Source: Lactuca virosa | Lineage: Eukaryota > Streptophyta > Magnoliopsida > Asterales > Asteraceae | DNA: 64,000 nucleotides | Direction: 5' to 3' | Assembly (NCBI GenBank): GCA_928212115.1 | Contig: CAKMRJ010005634.1 | Coordinates: 174,652,283-174,716,282, forward strand | Part shown: positions 30,502 to 41,891 of the stretch, piece by piece | Numbering within the stretch: the first letter of the stretch is position 1 | How the letters are laid out: every line of letters starts with the position of its first letter | Notes under the pieces: model-generated | Databases searched by the model: none | Told to the model about the DNA's origin: nothing | What the model saw: the letters and a program-made list of their open reading frames with translations, nothing else | Program-made: the position numbers and the translations under genes

Positions 30502-32617
30502 GTCTTTAGTTGCAAAGGGTTTAGATGATGAGGAAGGGAAATATCAAATTTGTTCATCAGGATCTTATGAAGAGGAGATGCGAAACCCTACTCATGGGGC
30601 GATGTTCGCAAAGCATGAGGATGAGGATGAGGAGGTGATCACTGGGAGGTGGTTCGTTTCAACAACTGCTTATAAGTCACCTATGACTTCGCATGTATGT
30701 TCTCTTTTACAATCCTTTAATATTCCTTCAAAGGCATATAATTCAATGTTATCTGAGCTTGATAAGGTAATCACTTATGTTAATGATCTGCTTATTTCTG
30801 CTAGTAGTGATGCTGAAAAGTCTAAGACTTTACTGCTAGAAACTCATAGATGTTTGGAATCCAAGAAGGCTAGGATAGAACATTTAGATTTACAAATAAC
30901 CAATATCATGTGTGATAGAGACAGTCTGAGTTCTGATGTTAAGATTTTGCTTAAACAACAGAATATATATTGTAATTCAGCTAAACGTTTGTATGGAAAC
31001 TTAACTACATGGCATCATTCATCAGACATTAGCAAAGAACAGCATAGGAAGCTTTTGCCCTTTTTAGCTTTCGAAAGGGAGAAAATTGATTCGACTTCCT
31101 ATGACTGTGAAAAGACAACTTATGAGTTTGATAAGGTTCCAGATAATAGATATGTATATGGTGTTGTAAAAATTGATGAATGTTTAGATGCGAATGATCT
31201 TGTTGACATTATAAATGAGACCCTGACCAAAAACGAACAAATCAAAATTTTGAAAAGAACTGAGAATTCGACATCTAACTCTCAAAACAATTTTGTTGAT
31301 ATTGAAGATGATTCTGATGATATGAGTTAAATTGAGGCGGTGGAAATTGTTGATTGTTCTCAGTTATTTGTCATTAATGTCAATTCTCTAGCTAAGGGTA
31401 AAGAAATATGTAATGATTCTTCGGTTAAAGTTGAAACTGACCAACCCTCAACTTCGAAAGTTCATGATCCTGACCATGTGATTGTCGAAGATAGTCAAAC
31501 AGACAGTGACTATGATAACGATGATGCTTCGAAAGAAACAACCATTCCCTGAGTTGTTGATCAGGTCTACGAGGAAACTGAGAAGTTCGATAAAATCCTG
31601 AAAGAAAAGGGTTCTCATTATCTTGAATCAAATACAGTTGTGTATCCTAACTTCAAATGCTCAGATGAAGTTACCTTCCCAAATCAGGTGTTTGTTACCT
31701 CAAGAAATGGTGATAAAGTTAAACCTGAAATCAACAAAATTGTTGAAGAGGATAACAAGGAAGCTTCGAAAGAAGGATTTTTCTCAAATCAAAGCACCGT
31801 CGAAAATAATATCAACAAGAACTCGTCCACTTTTCAAAGACAAAAACATCAAAGAAACTGGGTTGTTAAAACTGCCAAACCAAAAGAAGAAAAATAATCA
31901 AAAGAAACAGTTTTTCAAAAGTCAAAAAAAAAAATTTCAAAATTTTAAAGAACAAATTAAAAAGATTTCAAAAGAACATGGATTTTTGAAGACTAAAGCA
32001 AGAAAGAAGGTTTATTGGCAAAATATTGAGTCTCCAAAGAAACAAAATGTTTTGGCAAATAAATCGTCTGAAACAATTGTGTCTAAATCAGTTCTGAAAA
32101 ATTCTCAAAGCAAGTCTTTTATTAACAAAACACCCGCTCAAATTCAAAAATATTTGTCAAAAAGTCACCCACAAGTTTCGACGTCCAATTCAAAACCAAA
32201 TTTTCAACACTCAAACAAAGAGGATTTTGTAAGACATCAACAATCAAAGAATTTTGTTCATAATTCTCAAAACAAAAGGTTTTCACAAAATAATTTTCAC
32301 AGAAATGGTTTTCAACCAAATGATTCTTCTCAATATTCTAATCAACGAAGATTTTCGAATGGTCCATAAGTTTTTCATCAATCAAATGTTGGATATCAAA
32401 AATATTTTCAAAATCGTTTTCAATCAGAAGTCAAATCTGGTTTTCCAAAACAAAAGTTTGAAAATTTAAATGTCAATGCAAAGAGAAATGTGACGTTTAA
32501 ACCCACACAACCTGATTTTCCCAATCCATCTTCGAAGAAGCCAACTAATGTTTCGTTTTCAAAAGGAACAACCAATGTCAAAAACATCAATCACTGGTTG
32601 GAACGGAAAAGCAAAGT
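30502..32617 (+). pseudogene. HostA fragment 2: gag C-terminal and spacer region
   Basis: Continues the frame of fragment 1 after Cop2. First an acidic stretch (VAKGLDDEEGKYQICSSGS, then EDEDEEVITGRWFVS), then a helical, coiled-coil-like part (about 30720-31010; LDKVITYVNDLL, LETHRCLESKKARIEHLDLQI). Stops fall at 31328 and 31550 and a shift near 31895. The last 700 bp encode a Lys/Gln/Asn-rich basic stretch with many SQN, FQN and KNF words, interrupted by a stop at 32367-32369. It ends INHWLERKSKV at the GypG insertion. The combination of CCHC knuckle, coiled coil and basic spacer suggests a copia-type gag-pol of an Asteraceae lineage; I cannot name it. Confidence 0.65.
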
Positions 32618-33238
32618 TGTAACATCCATAAAATCATGCCAAATTTTAACTTTTTAATTTAAATTTCAAAACCAATGATTATTACAAAACTTGTTTTCAA
32701 AATAGTATAATGTCATAGTATCCCAGAATCAAATCATGAAAACATAAGGAGTTGTACGATCACGCCTTCGCCTTCCCGCGATCATAAGAAGTACCTGAAG
32801 CAAAATCAACAACAGTAAGCTCAAAGCTTAGTGAGTTCCCCCAAAATACCAACGCCATACATATATAACCATATCATATTAACAAACACAACATGCATAA
32901 TGAGCCATCAGTCTGACTTGACCGCCTCACATGACATCAGTCTATCTGGACCACTCTTTGAGCCTTTGGCACGTCTGGACCGCCTCTCAGGGCCTTCAGC
33001 TTATCCGGACCGCTCGCCGGGCCTTCGGCCTGACTAGTATGCCCTAACAGGGTCTGCAGTCTATCCGGTCAGCCCTAGGTATCTTGGCCTAAAACACAAA
33101 GCAGGACCCGCCTCAACCCAATCCCCCAAGCCAACAAACATGTGCAAATAAATATCATATGCTAGCTAGCATGTACATGTAATCATACAGATCTACAAAT
33201 CACTAACATAGCAACCATCATATAACCAGGATACCAAT
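32618..33238 (-). repeat. GypG 3' LTR, part 1
   Basis: Matches 50424-51023 of the right LTR. Cut by GypH at 33239 and continued at 44394. Confidence 0.9.
32906..33082. repeat. 29-bp minisatellite in GypG 3' LTR, six copies
   Basis: Units of 29-30 bp starting CATCAGTCTGACTTGACCGC, diverging towards CTTCGGCCTGACTAG. The partner array in the right LTR (50712-50915) has seven copies. Confidence 0.8.
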
Positions 33239-35539
33239 TGTCACACCCCCAAACTGAGATGGCGGAAACAGTCGGGGGCGGAGGACATCATGTACAATAT
33301 CATAACAATGCACAATAGTAAAACAAGCAACAACATCCATTGCATTAATAGAATAGTTAACACATGTGTGTTCTTTGTATAGTTGTAAGACACCAAAAAT
33401 GTATATATATCAAAATAAAAGACGAGTCTGAACATGCTCCGACTTTTCCAAAACCTGACCCAATGTGCCTGTCTACTGGTTCCCTGAGAATACAAGTTAT
33501 TTTGAAAGAGAGTATCAACATTTAAGTTGGTGAGCTCATAAGTATTTAGTGTCAAATGTTTGTAGTTGTATCATGAAAATGTTTGTATTTGTTTAGTGAA
33601 AATATTTGTATACTTCCCAAAAAATCCTATATTTTCTTCTAAATGTTTGTATTTGTTTAGTATGCATTTCTCATGTGAGAATATCACTGTATGAATGTAA
33701 TGGAAAATGAAGGTTTATAGTAGAATTGTGTAAAATACACTACTGATGCATTAACTGCCTTGTAACCAAACTGGTTAATTAAGGTTTAAATGTGATTAGG
33801 TTATAACCATGCTTGATTGACTAGTATAAAACACAACGTTCTTCAGGCGTCGAAAAAGGTATGACATTTGCCACCCGTGGACCTGCAGGTCCCACTGTAG
33901 TTGGCAGCAAGGTGTGGGATGGTCAATCCCGTATAGATCTATACACAAACTCACGCTCTCCCTCCAGGAGACTCTGGTTACAAAACGTGACATAGCAAGA
34001 ATATTGCTATGCCAAGAAATAATATCTCACATTTTAGTTATCTTGTTCTTGTTATAGTATGTAAGTTCCTTTTTGTTCTTGTAAATGAATAGTATACTTT
34101 GTAATGAATAATAATAGTATGTATGTATTGATTCATGTATTGTTCCTCTGTTCTAGAAAATAGTATGTATTGATCCTCTAAACTATACCTATTATAGTTT
34201 ACTAGTATGTTTGTTTGAACTGTAACTGATTTGGAGAAAAGACTCAATTGCCCAACGTATGCAACTGAGTTAAGTATGTACCTTGAAAATGAGGTTTAAT
34301 ATTCATGTATATATTTAGCAAGTATAACTATGATTTAGCCGACAGTCGGACTAGTGATCCTACCCTAAGCCCACAACCAAACAAGGAACAGGAGTCAAGG
34401 TATTTACCAATAGTCCTAAGTCCGTTAAAGCATACTTATTCATAAGTATATAAATGAATACAATTTTGATAATAAAAAACAATGTAAATAAGTTTAAAAG
34501 AGTTTTTGAAATGATTTTAACAACAATTATAAGCATTAGAAATCCTTTGTTTGTTTATTTTCACATGTAAATGTTAACACAAATAAATTGTGTTGTACTT
34601 GTATTCCCCCTAAAAGCATTTAAAAAGGTAAATTGTAGAGGTATGAACTCAGCTTAAGTGAGTGATTCGTTTAGATGTTCGATACAGGATGATTGTTTCC
34701 ACAAGTTAGATCCCGAGACAAAACAAGTCCTAAAATGCATTTTGACGTTGCATATATTTGTACAATTAGTGAATATATAAGCAAGTAGGTTAAGGAAACA
34801 CCCAGGGATGTAAGATTTACTTACAAATGAAGTGTTAGAAACGAAATCAAAGGGGCTGTTTGGAGTTTACGACCGCAAACTGTTCACGGCCCAAAGTGGT
34901 TTTCGGTTGTAAACACTTGAAGATTCAAAAGGTGTGTTCTTGGTGAAACTAAGAAGATTCAAGGGTTTTCGACTGAGTGTTCTTGATGAAAAGAAGGAGA
35001 TTCAAGGGTTTACGGCCCAAGGATCTTAGTGAAATGAAGAACACTTGAAGATCCAAGAAAGATCCTAAGAAGATTCAAAGGAAGAAGGATGATAGTTGAG
35101 AGAGAATGAGGGTTTTCAGTTGGTGTTCTTGAGAGTGAAAAGGTGAGCTTTCGGCTGGAACTAGAAGAAGTGAGGAAGGGTTTACGGTTCGGTCCCTATA
35201 TAGGGTCAAAACTAATGGGACACCTTCATTGGTTTCCACACCGAAGGGATAAGACCGAGGTTTTCAGTTCTCGGCCGTGAACCTCGTTTGCGGCTGCAAA
35301 CCGTTTGCGGTCCGAAGTTTCACTATGCGAGGGTTTGCGGCTCGGATGCAGGTTCTCGGTTCCAAGTGTTTTCCCTCCAAAACAATCAACAATTTTGAAT
35401 ACAAGGTTGATACACTTATAACTCATTAATCTAACCATATTAAGATAATTAAAGAAACAAGTTTGACCTTTATTTGATATGTTTGACTTTCGTTGACCAA
35501 GATTGACTTTTACAAGATTTGAAATTACGGGTGGTCACA
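33239..35539 (-). repeat. GypH 3' LTR
   Basis: 2301 bp. Includes the hairpin GGGATGGTCAATCCC and the palindrome GTATAGATCTATAC (33931-33944). A palindromic promoter-like CCCTATATAGGG lies at about 35201-35212, with GTTCACGGCC/TTTACGGCC words at 34870-35360. Confidence 0.9.
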
Positions 35540-35562
35540 TCATCCCCTTGTTAAAGGGAATT
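35540..35562 (-). other. GypH polypurine tract region
   Basis: Minus-strand purine run AACAAGGGGATGA adjacent to the LTR. Confidence 0.75.
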
Positions 35563-38500
35563 TCATCCCGAAATTAAGTCTAAGAGATACTCATGAACTA
35601 AGGGAAAAAGATGCGGATACTTATGTTTCATTTGATCCTCCCGCTCCCAAGTGAATTTAGGTCCCCGCTTTGCATTCCAGCGAACCTTCACTATCGGGAT
35701 ACGGCTTTGTTTTGTTTGCTTGACTTCCCTATCCATGATTTCTATTGGTTCTTCCATGAATTTGAGGCTCTCATTGATCTCGATTTCATCGAGTGGGATA
35801 ACAAGAGTCTCATCAGATAGGCACTTATTTAAGTTCGATACGTGGAAGGTAGGGTGTACGTTACTAAGTTCTTGAGGTAGTCGGAGTTTGTAAGCTACAC
35901 GGCCGATTCTAGCGAGAATCTCAAAAGGCCCAATGTACCTTGGATTTAGTTTGTCACGCTTTCCGAAGCGTATCATGCCCTTCCAGGGTGAGAGCTTCAA
36001 TAGAACAAGGTCACCAACCTGAAATTCCAAGGGTTTCCGTCTTTTGTCAGCGTAGCTTTTCTGTCTGTCTCTAGAGGCTTTCAATCGTTCACGAATTCGT
36101 ACAATCTTTTCAGTCGTCTCCCTGATGATTTCCGGACCGGTGAGAGTGCTGTCAGGAACTTATCCTCTAGCTAGTTGCGTGTCACCCACCTCAGCCCAAC
36201 ACAGAGGGGATCTGCACTTACGGCCATAGAGGGCTTCAAATGGAGCAACTTTGATACTAGTATGGTAGTTGTTTTTTAATGAAAACTCGACCAATGGTAA
36301 ATGGATATCCCATGCTTTACCAAAGTCGATCACACACTATCTCAGCATGTCTTCCAACGTTTGTAAAGTCCTCTCACTCTGTCCATCAGTTTGTGGGTGG
36401 TAGGCTGTACTCATGTCCAACCTTGTTCCCAGAGATTTCTGTAGCGACTGTCAAAATCTTGAGGTGAATCTACTGTCTCTATCATAGATAATAGATATGG
36501 GAACACCATGCAGTCGTACGATATCCCTAATGTATGTTCTTGTCAGTTTCTCCATCTTGTCGGTTTCTTTGATTCGCAGGAAGTGTGCGGACTTAGTTAA
36601 CCTGTCAACGATCACCCAAATGGTATCGAGACCACCCCTTGTCTTGGGCAACTTGGTTATGAAGTCCATTGTAATCCGCTCCCACTTCCACTCAGGTATC
36701 TCCGGTTGTTGTAGTAAACCTGAGGGCTTTTGATATTCTAACTTAACTTTGGCGCAAGTAAGACACTTGCCTACAAAGGTAGCAATATATGATTTCATGT
36801 TAGGCCACCAATATAACTTTTTGAGATCCAGATACATCTTGTCTTAACCTGGATGAACGGAGTATCGAGTATTGTGTGCTTCGTTCATGACAACGTCTAT
36901 GAAGCCACCGAACTTCGGTGTCCAGATCCGATCCATGAGGTATAAGGCTATGTCACCCTTGACTTCTAAGTTCTTATCCATCCCGCTCAGGGTTTCACCT
37001 GCCACATTTTCAGGTTTCAAGGCTTCCTGCTGAGCCTCCTTAATTTGTGTGGACATATGTGAATGGATTGTCATAGTCAAAGCCTTGACTCTACAAACCC
37101 GAGTATTCTTTCCGACTTAGGGTGTCAGCTACTACATTGGCTTTACCGGGATGATAACGAATTTTGCATTCGTAGTCATTTAGTAGCTCAACCCACCGTC
37201 GATGTCTCATGTTGAGCTCCTTCTGGTCGAATATGTGCTGAAGGCTTTTGTGGTCTGTAAAGATAGTGCTTTTCATACCATACAGGTAGTGTCTCCAGAT
37301 ATTCAGAGCAAATACCACTGCTCCTAACTCAAGATCATCAGTAGTGTAGTTGACTTCGTGCGTCTTAAGCTGTCTTGAGGCATAGGCGATAACCTTTACT
37401 CATTGCATAAGAACACAGCCAAGCCCTTGGTTGGATGCATCGCAGTATACCACGAAATCTTCTATCCCTTCTGGGAGGGATAATATTGGTGCGTTGCATA
37501 AGGCTTGCTTAAGCGTTTGGAACGCCTTTTCTTGTTTCTCTTCCCAGTCAAAGGTCACACCTTTCTGGGTCAATGTGGTAAGTGGTTTCACAATCTTTGA
37601 AAAGTTCTGAATGAATCTGCGATAGTATCCAGCGAGGCCTAGAAATTGACGAATTTCAGTAGGCGTCTTTGGTGCTGACCAGTTCTCAATGGCCTTGATT
37701 TTGGAAGGGTCGACGTGAATTCCCTCTTTGCTAACCACGTGACCAACGAATTCGACTCTTCGAATCCAAAATTCGCATTTAGAGAACTTCGCGTAAAGCT
37801 TCTCTGCTCGTAGTGTTTCTAAGATCTGTCATAAGTGTTGAATATGTTCCTACTTACTACGTGAGTAGATAAGTATGTCATCGATGAATACTATCACGAA
37901 CTTATCTAAGTAAGAACGACACACCCGATTCATTAAGTCCATGAACACCGCAGGTGCATTGGTTAATCCAAAGGGCATCACTACAAACTCATAGTGACCA
38001 TAATGAGTTCGGAAGGCTGTTTTGGGAACATCTTCCTCTAAAACTCGTAATTGGTGATACCCGTATCTTAAGTCAATCTTTGAAAAGTAGCTTGCTCCTT
38101 GAAGTTGGTCGAACAAGTCGTCTATCAGTGGTAGAGGGTATCGGTTCTTAACGGTAAGTTTGTTAAGGTTGTGATAGTCGATGCACATACGGAACGATCC
38201 ATCCTTTTTCTTCACGAACAGGATCGGTGCTCCCCAGGGTGAGAAGCTTGGTCTATTGAATCCCTTTCTTAACAGTTCGTTCAGTTGACTAGATAGTTCT
38301 TGCATCTCATCTGGTGCTAGTCGATAAGGCGATTTGGCTACTGGGGTAGCTCCTGGAATTATGTCGATTCTGCACTCGACTTGACGTTGTGGTGGTAATC
38401 CTGGAAGATCTTTGGGAAAGATGTCGGTAAAGTCGCAGACTTCTAGGATGTTCTTTATGTCATTCACCTTTTGGATTGTATCTACCACGTGAGCAAGGAA

Positions 38501-38990
38501 CACATGATATTCCTTTCGTAAGTACTTTTGGGCTTGAATACTTGAGATGATTCGAAGGTTCGTGCATGGTTTGTCGCCATAGATAAGTAGGGTTTCGCTA
38601 TTCGGTAGATTAAGACGAATGGTTTTCTCAAAACACATGATGTCAGCACGATGAAGACTCAACCAATCCATGCCGATAATGACATCGAAACTTTTAATTG
38701 AGACAGGCATGAGACCGATTTGAAATGAATAGTTATCTAGAGAGAGGGTGCATCCTATGTATATATCGTTAGTGCTCTCAGTCTTCCCGTTATCCATTTC
38801 TACAGTGAACGTTTCTTTTAGTGCTTGTGGTTGTTGTTTAAGTAAGTGCTTAAATTTTTGATTCACAAAACTCCTCTCCGCTGCACTATCAAATAGTATG
38901 CATGCATAAGAGTTATCGAGGAGAAACGTACCCATGACCACCGTAGGGTCTGCCACAGCTTCCTCATGGCCTATCGCCAAAACTCTCCCT
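35563..38990 (-). pseudogene. pol: GypH pol: protease, RT, RNase H, integrase, chromodomain (broken)
   Basis: Protease: TFLLDNSYACILFDSAAERSF at about 38940-38870, where the D-S-G active site reads D-S-A. RT: 38400-37850 with WGAPILFVKKKDGSFRMCI, SKIDLRYGYHQ and the catalytic FIDD near 37873; a break follows near 37850. RNase H: 37738-37091 (VVYCDASNQGLG at about 37450), with a break at about 37400-37320. Integrase: zinc-binding part 36837-36740, DFITKL near 36665, YDRDSRFTS near 36475; a stop at 36451 and disturbed frame to 36084. C-terminal part 36084-35563 with GDLVLLKLSPWKG, then a chromodomain-like tail (IVKVRWNAKRGPKFTWE). Better preserved than GypI, the other member of its family. Confidence 0.88.
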
Positions 38991-40120
38991 ACTCCACCAG
39001 TATTCCCTACTTTCGGGCAGTTCCTCTTTTAGTGTCCAACTTCACCACACCCGTAGCATGCCTGGCCTACTCCAATACCAGGGACCTGGGTGATTGGTCT
39101 TGTCGGAGCCTAAACAGAAACGGGCCGTGTGCCCTTTCCTGTTGTAGTTAGCACACTGCATCTCCCAACAGGGTCCGTTGTGATGGAAGTTGCACTTGTT
39201 GCACTTTGGCAAACTTCTAGCGTACTGCTTTGCCGGTGTAGGGACAACAGGGGTTGTTGCGGCATGAACAGCCACAATCTGATGTTTCTTGGCAGAGTTC
39301 TGTGCCGATTTGTTATTCTTTATGTCCCAAAACTTCCTTTTGTTGTCGTTCATTTTGGTTGGTTCTGGGACAGGGGGTGTTACTGGTGTGCGGACTCCAT
39401 GGTCAATGAGTCGATGTGCCAATTGTTTAACACTGTCGAATGTAGAGGGGTTTAAAGATCATACATTCCCCTGAAATGGAGGCACTAGTCCCTAGATGTA
39501 CCTCTCGATCTTCTTGCTCTCCGTAGGGACCATCCCTGGACATAGAGCCACTAGATCACTGAACCTAGTCGTGTAGGCTACTATGTCATAGCCTTTCATG
39601 GTCAGGCTCCAAGGTTCCTGCTCGAGTTTCTGAACTTCGCCCCTCGGGCAGTATTCTCCTACCCATTAGATCCTTCAGTGCATCCCAGCCCATCGAGTTA
39701 GCCACTATAAGAGTAAGTGACTTGACATGGCCATTCCACCATGTGAGGGCCCTGTCTGAGAAGGTGCAGGCAGCAAATTTTACTTTGCTTCCTTCTGGGC
39801 AGGAGCAAATCTCAAAGATAGGCTCCGTCTTCTCTATCCATTGCGATAGATAAATGATTCCACCGCTACCGTTAAAGGCTTTGGGTTTGCAGTTTGTGAA
39901 GTCTTTGTATGAACGCTCCCTAGGGTGCCCGTGACTATCACCTTGGGTAGAGTTAACACCCGTTCCACCTCCGCTAGTACGCTAGCGTTGATCTGAGTTA
40001 AGGTTGCCGTTACAGCCGCGGTCACTGCAGCTTGAAAAACTGCAGGATCGATTGTGGAGGAGGTGGTGGTTGAGTTGGAGTTATTGGTGGATTGCGTTTG
40101 CTTGATCTACGTGGAGGCAT
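38991..40120 (-). pseudogene. gag: GypH gag (broken)
   Basis: Begins MPPRRSSKRNPPITPTQ at 40120. A shift near 40060 leads into the frame FQAAVTAAVTATLTQINAS, matched by GypI (FQAAVTATVAAVLANLS). Capsid remains include AACTFSDRALTWWNGHV (about 39790-39740). The nucleocapsid (39422-39000) has CNKCNFHHNGPCWEMQC, a knuckle with one Cys changed to Tyr (C-A-N-Y), and CYGCGEVGH-stop-KRNC with a TAA inside the second knuckle. Continues in frame into protease. Confidence 0.82.
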
Positions 40121-40456
40121 CTTTCAACTACAAGTTTATAAAAATGAAGATAATGGTAAGTATTCAATAGTGAGAATAATGAGAGTGTTCCTTGAACTAA
40201 TTCACCATAGTTCAACCTGTAATTGTAGAGTGTTTTCAATAGAGGGTTATCACTAGAAAGATGAAAGTATTTGGATAGAGATTTTCCAAGAGGATTAGAT
40301 GCCCGTCAATTTCATTGGTATTATAGATGTATAGAGTTCGGGAAAACTTGACCTTGAAGTAGGTCTACAACATACCAACATAGAGAAAACTTTTGACAGC
40401 ATAAAGACCTAGCGAAACTGAAAGTTCAAGGCATAGATATAAACAGGAAAATAATA

Positions 40457-41173
40457 CTAGAGTCTAAAAAGTAGACCTAATCTATATCCAAAAGAGTGAG
40501 TAGAGTATGCTCTACTCGCGAGGAGTGTTGTTCTGGTTGGTACTAGATTCTGCCCTAGACTCAGCCAGCTGGTGTTTGTTTCCCACACACGCCTTTCCAA
40601 TGCAACTTGACTCTGTCGAAGTTCTCTAACTTCAGATCGGCTGGCATTCAGTTCCATCTGTAACATATCAGTGTGAGTCCTTGTTAACTCCTGGTCATCG
40701 GTCAGATGGTGAAGGTGAGTTGTGTTGACTCATGAGTTAGCCCTAATTTCCATGACTTGGTCGATGGTTTCTCTTCCTTGTTCAGCATTGCGAGCAACAC
40801 GACAAACCGAGATAGGGAGGATTCTGTCAGCTGAGCCTCCCTCGCTCAAGTTGTAGAAGCTTCGGTCTCCATTATAAGGAGGTGGTTGTCCCTGTTCGTA
40901 GCTCCACCTTCCCAAGTTCACTGCCCACAGAGGCGTCGGGCCTTGAAAATCCTGTCGAGGGTTAGGATTTTGAGCAACTTGAGGTGGATTATAGACCTCG
41001 GGTTCTGAGGCAGAGTCTTCTTGAACTTCCTCCTCGTTCTCTTCCTCAAAACTCTCCTCGGGGTCTTCCTCTACTGGGACCACAGGGTTCTCTTCTTCAG
41101 GTTCAGCTTCAAGCCGTCCACCGTTCCCTTGATCGGGAAAGTACGAGTCTCCTGGTAGATGAAATCCAACCAT
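40457..41173 (-). pseudogene. GypH ORF0: extra ORF upstream of gag
   Basis: Starts MVGFHLPGDSYFPDQGNGG at 41173. An acidic stretch (about residues 20-60; EEENEEEVQEDSASEPE) follows, then a Pro-rich part and the block YNGDRSFYNLSEGGSADRILP. A stop at 40730-40732 precedes a segment with heptad-like spacing (MLQMELNASRSEVRELRQ), which the GypI copy reads in the same frame. About 340 bp then separate it from gag. I recognise no domain. Conservation with GypI (54892-55519) of start, acidic part, central block and C-terminal helix argues that it was a real protein. Confidence 0.65.
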
Positions 41174-41876
41174 GTTATCTAAGCGAGAAAAGGGGTGTAA
41201 GAGACATATAATAGATGTACTACTAAAGATATTTATAGGATGATCCTTACCAGTTACTTCAATACTTGCGTAGTGCATACCAGCTATATATAACCAAGAT
41301 AAAATAGGCCTTCGAATAAGTGATCCAACTCTAAGACCACAACCAAACAAGGAACATGAAGTAAAGAGAAGATCACAGATTCTAAGTCTATAACATCTTA
41401 GTCACATATAACCTTAGTGTATCCACTCAGCAATTTATAGACGTACTAGTAAAGACCTTTTTAGTTTTCACATAAGTTAATTATAGTACCACAAAATACT
41501 CCTATAGTATTTTAAGTTTATGTTATGTTCTAGTGTTTCATTGTAGTAGAGTTGGTAAGTTTTTAGAATTGTTGCAACACCACAACCACTCCAAGGCACA
41601 TGCTAATCACTTCTCGGATAGATATAGTTGATCAGGCTATATCAATCCCATACCTGATTATATGTCCCCAATCCTACTTGTGCTATTCAACAATCGCAAT
41701 GCTTTTGTTCTGTTCTAGTATGGCATTGTTCTTAGTATGGATGCATTGTATGTATACTTTAGTAAAATATTGTATTATTTAAAAAGTATAATCTCTTGGT
41801 CAGAGTGTTTTAACCCCGATGTGTTTATAGTTGTATATCTTTTATGGGTTGATATACTTAGTTCACTATAAACAAA
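41174..41876 (-). other. GypH 5' leader
   Basis: 700 bp between PBS and ORF0. Just before the ORF0 start the minus strand reads CTCGCTTAG|ATAACATG, acceptor-like and shared with GypI (CTCGCGTAG|ATAACATG). No ORF. Confidence 0.55.
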
Positions 41877-41889
41877 GCTTTGATACCAA
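41877..41889 (-). other. GypH primer binding site (variant)
   Basis: Minus-strand TTGGTATCAAAGC. One base differs from the tRNA-iMet PBS (A for G). GypI keeps the normal sequence. Confidence 0.85.
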
Positions 41890-41891
41890 TC

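Noticed and set aside
30398..30506. Start of the 310-codon plus-strand frame at 30398
   Set aside because: The ATG is in the Cop2 LTR; true HostA coding sequence begins only after 30506.
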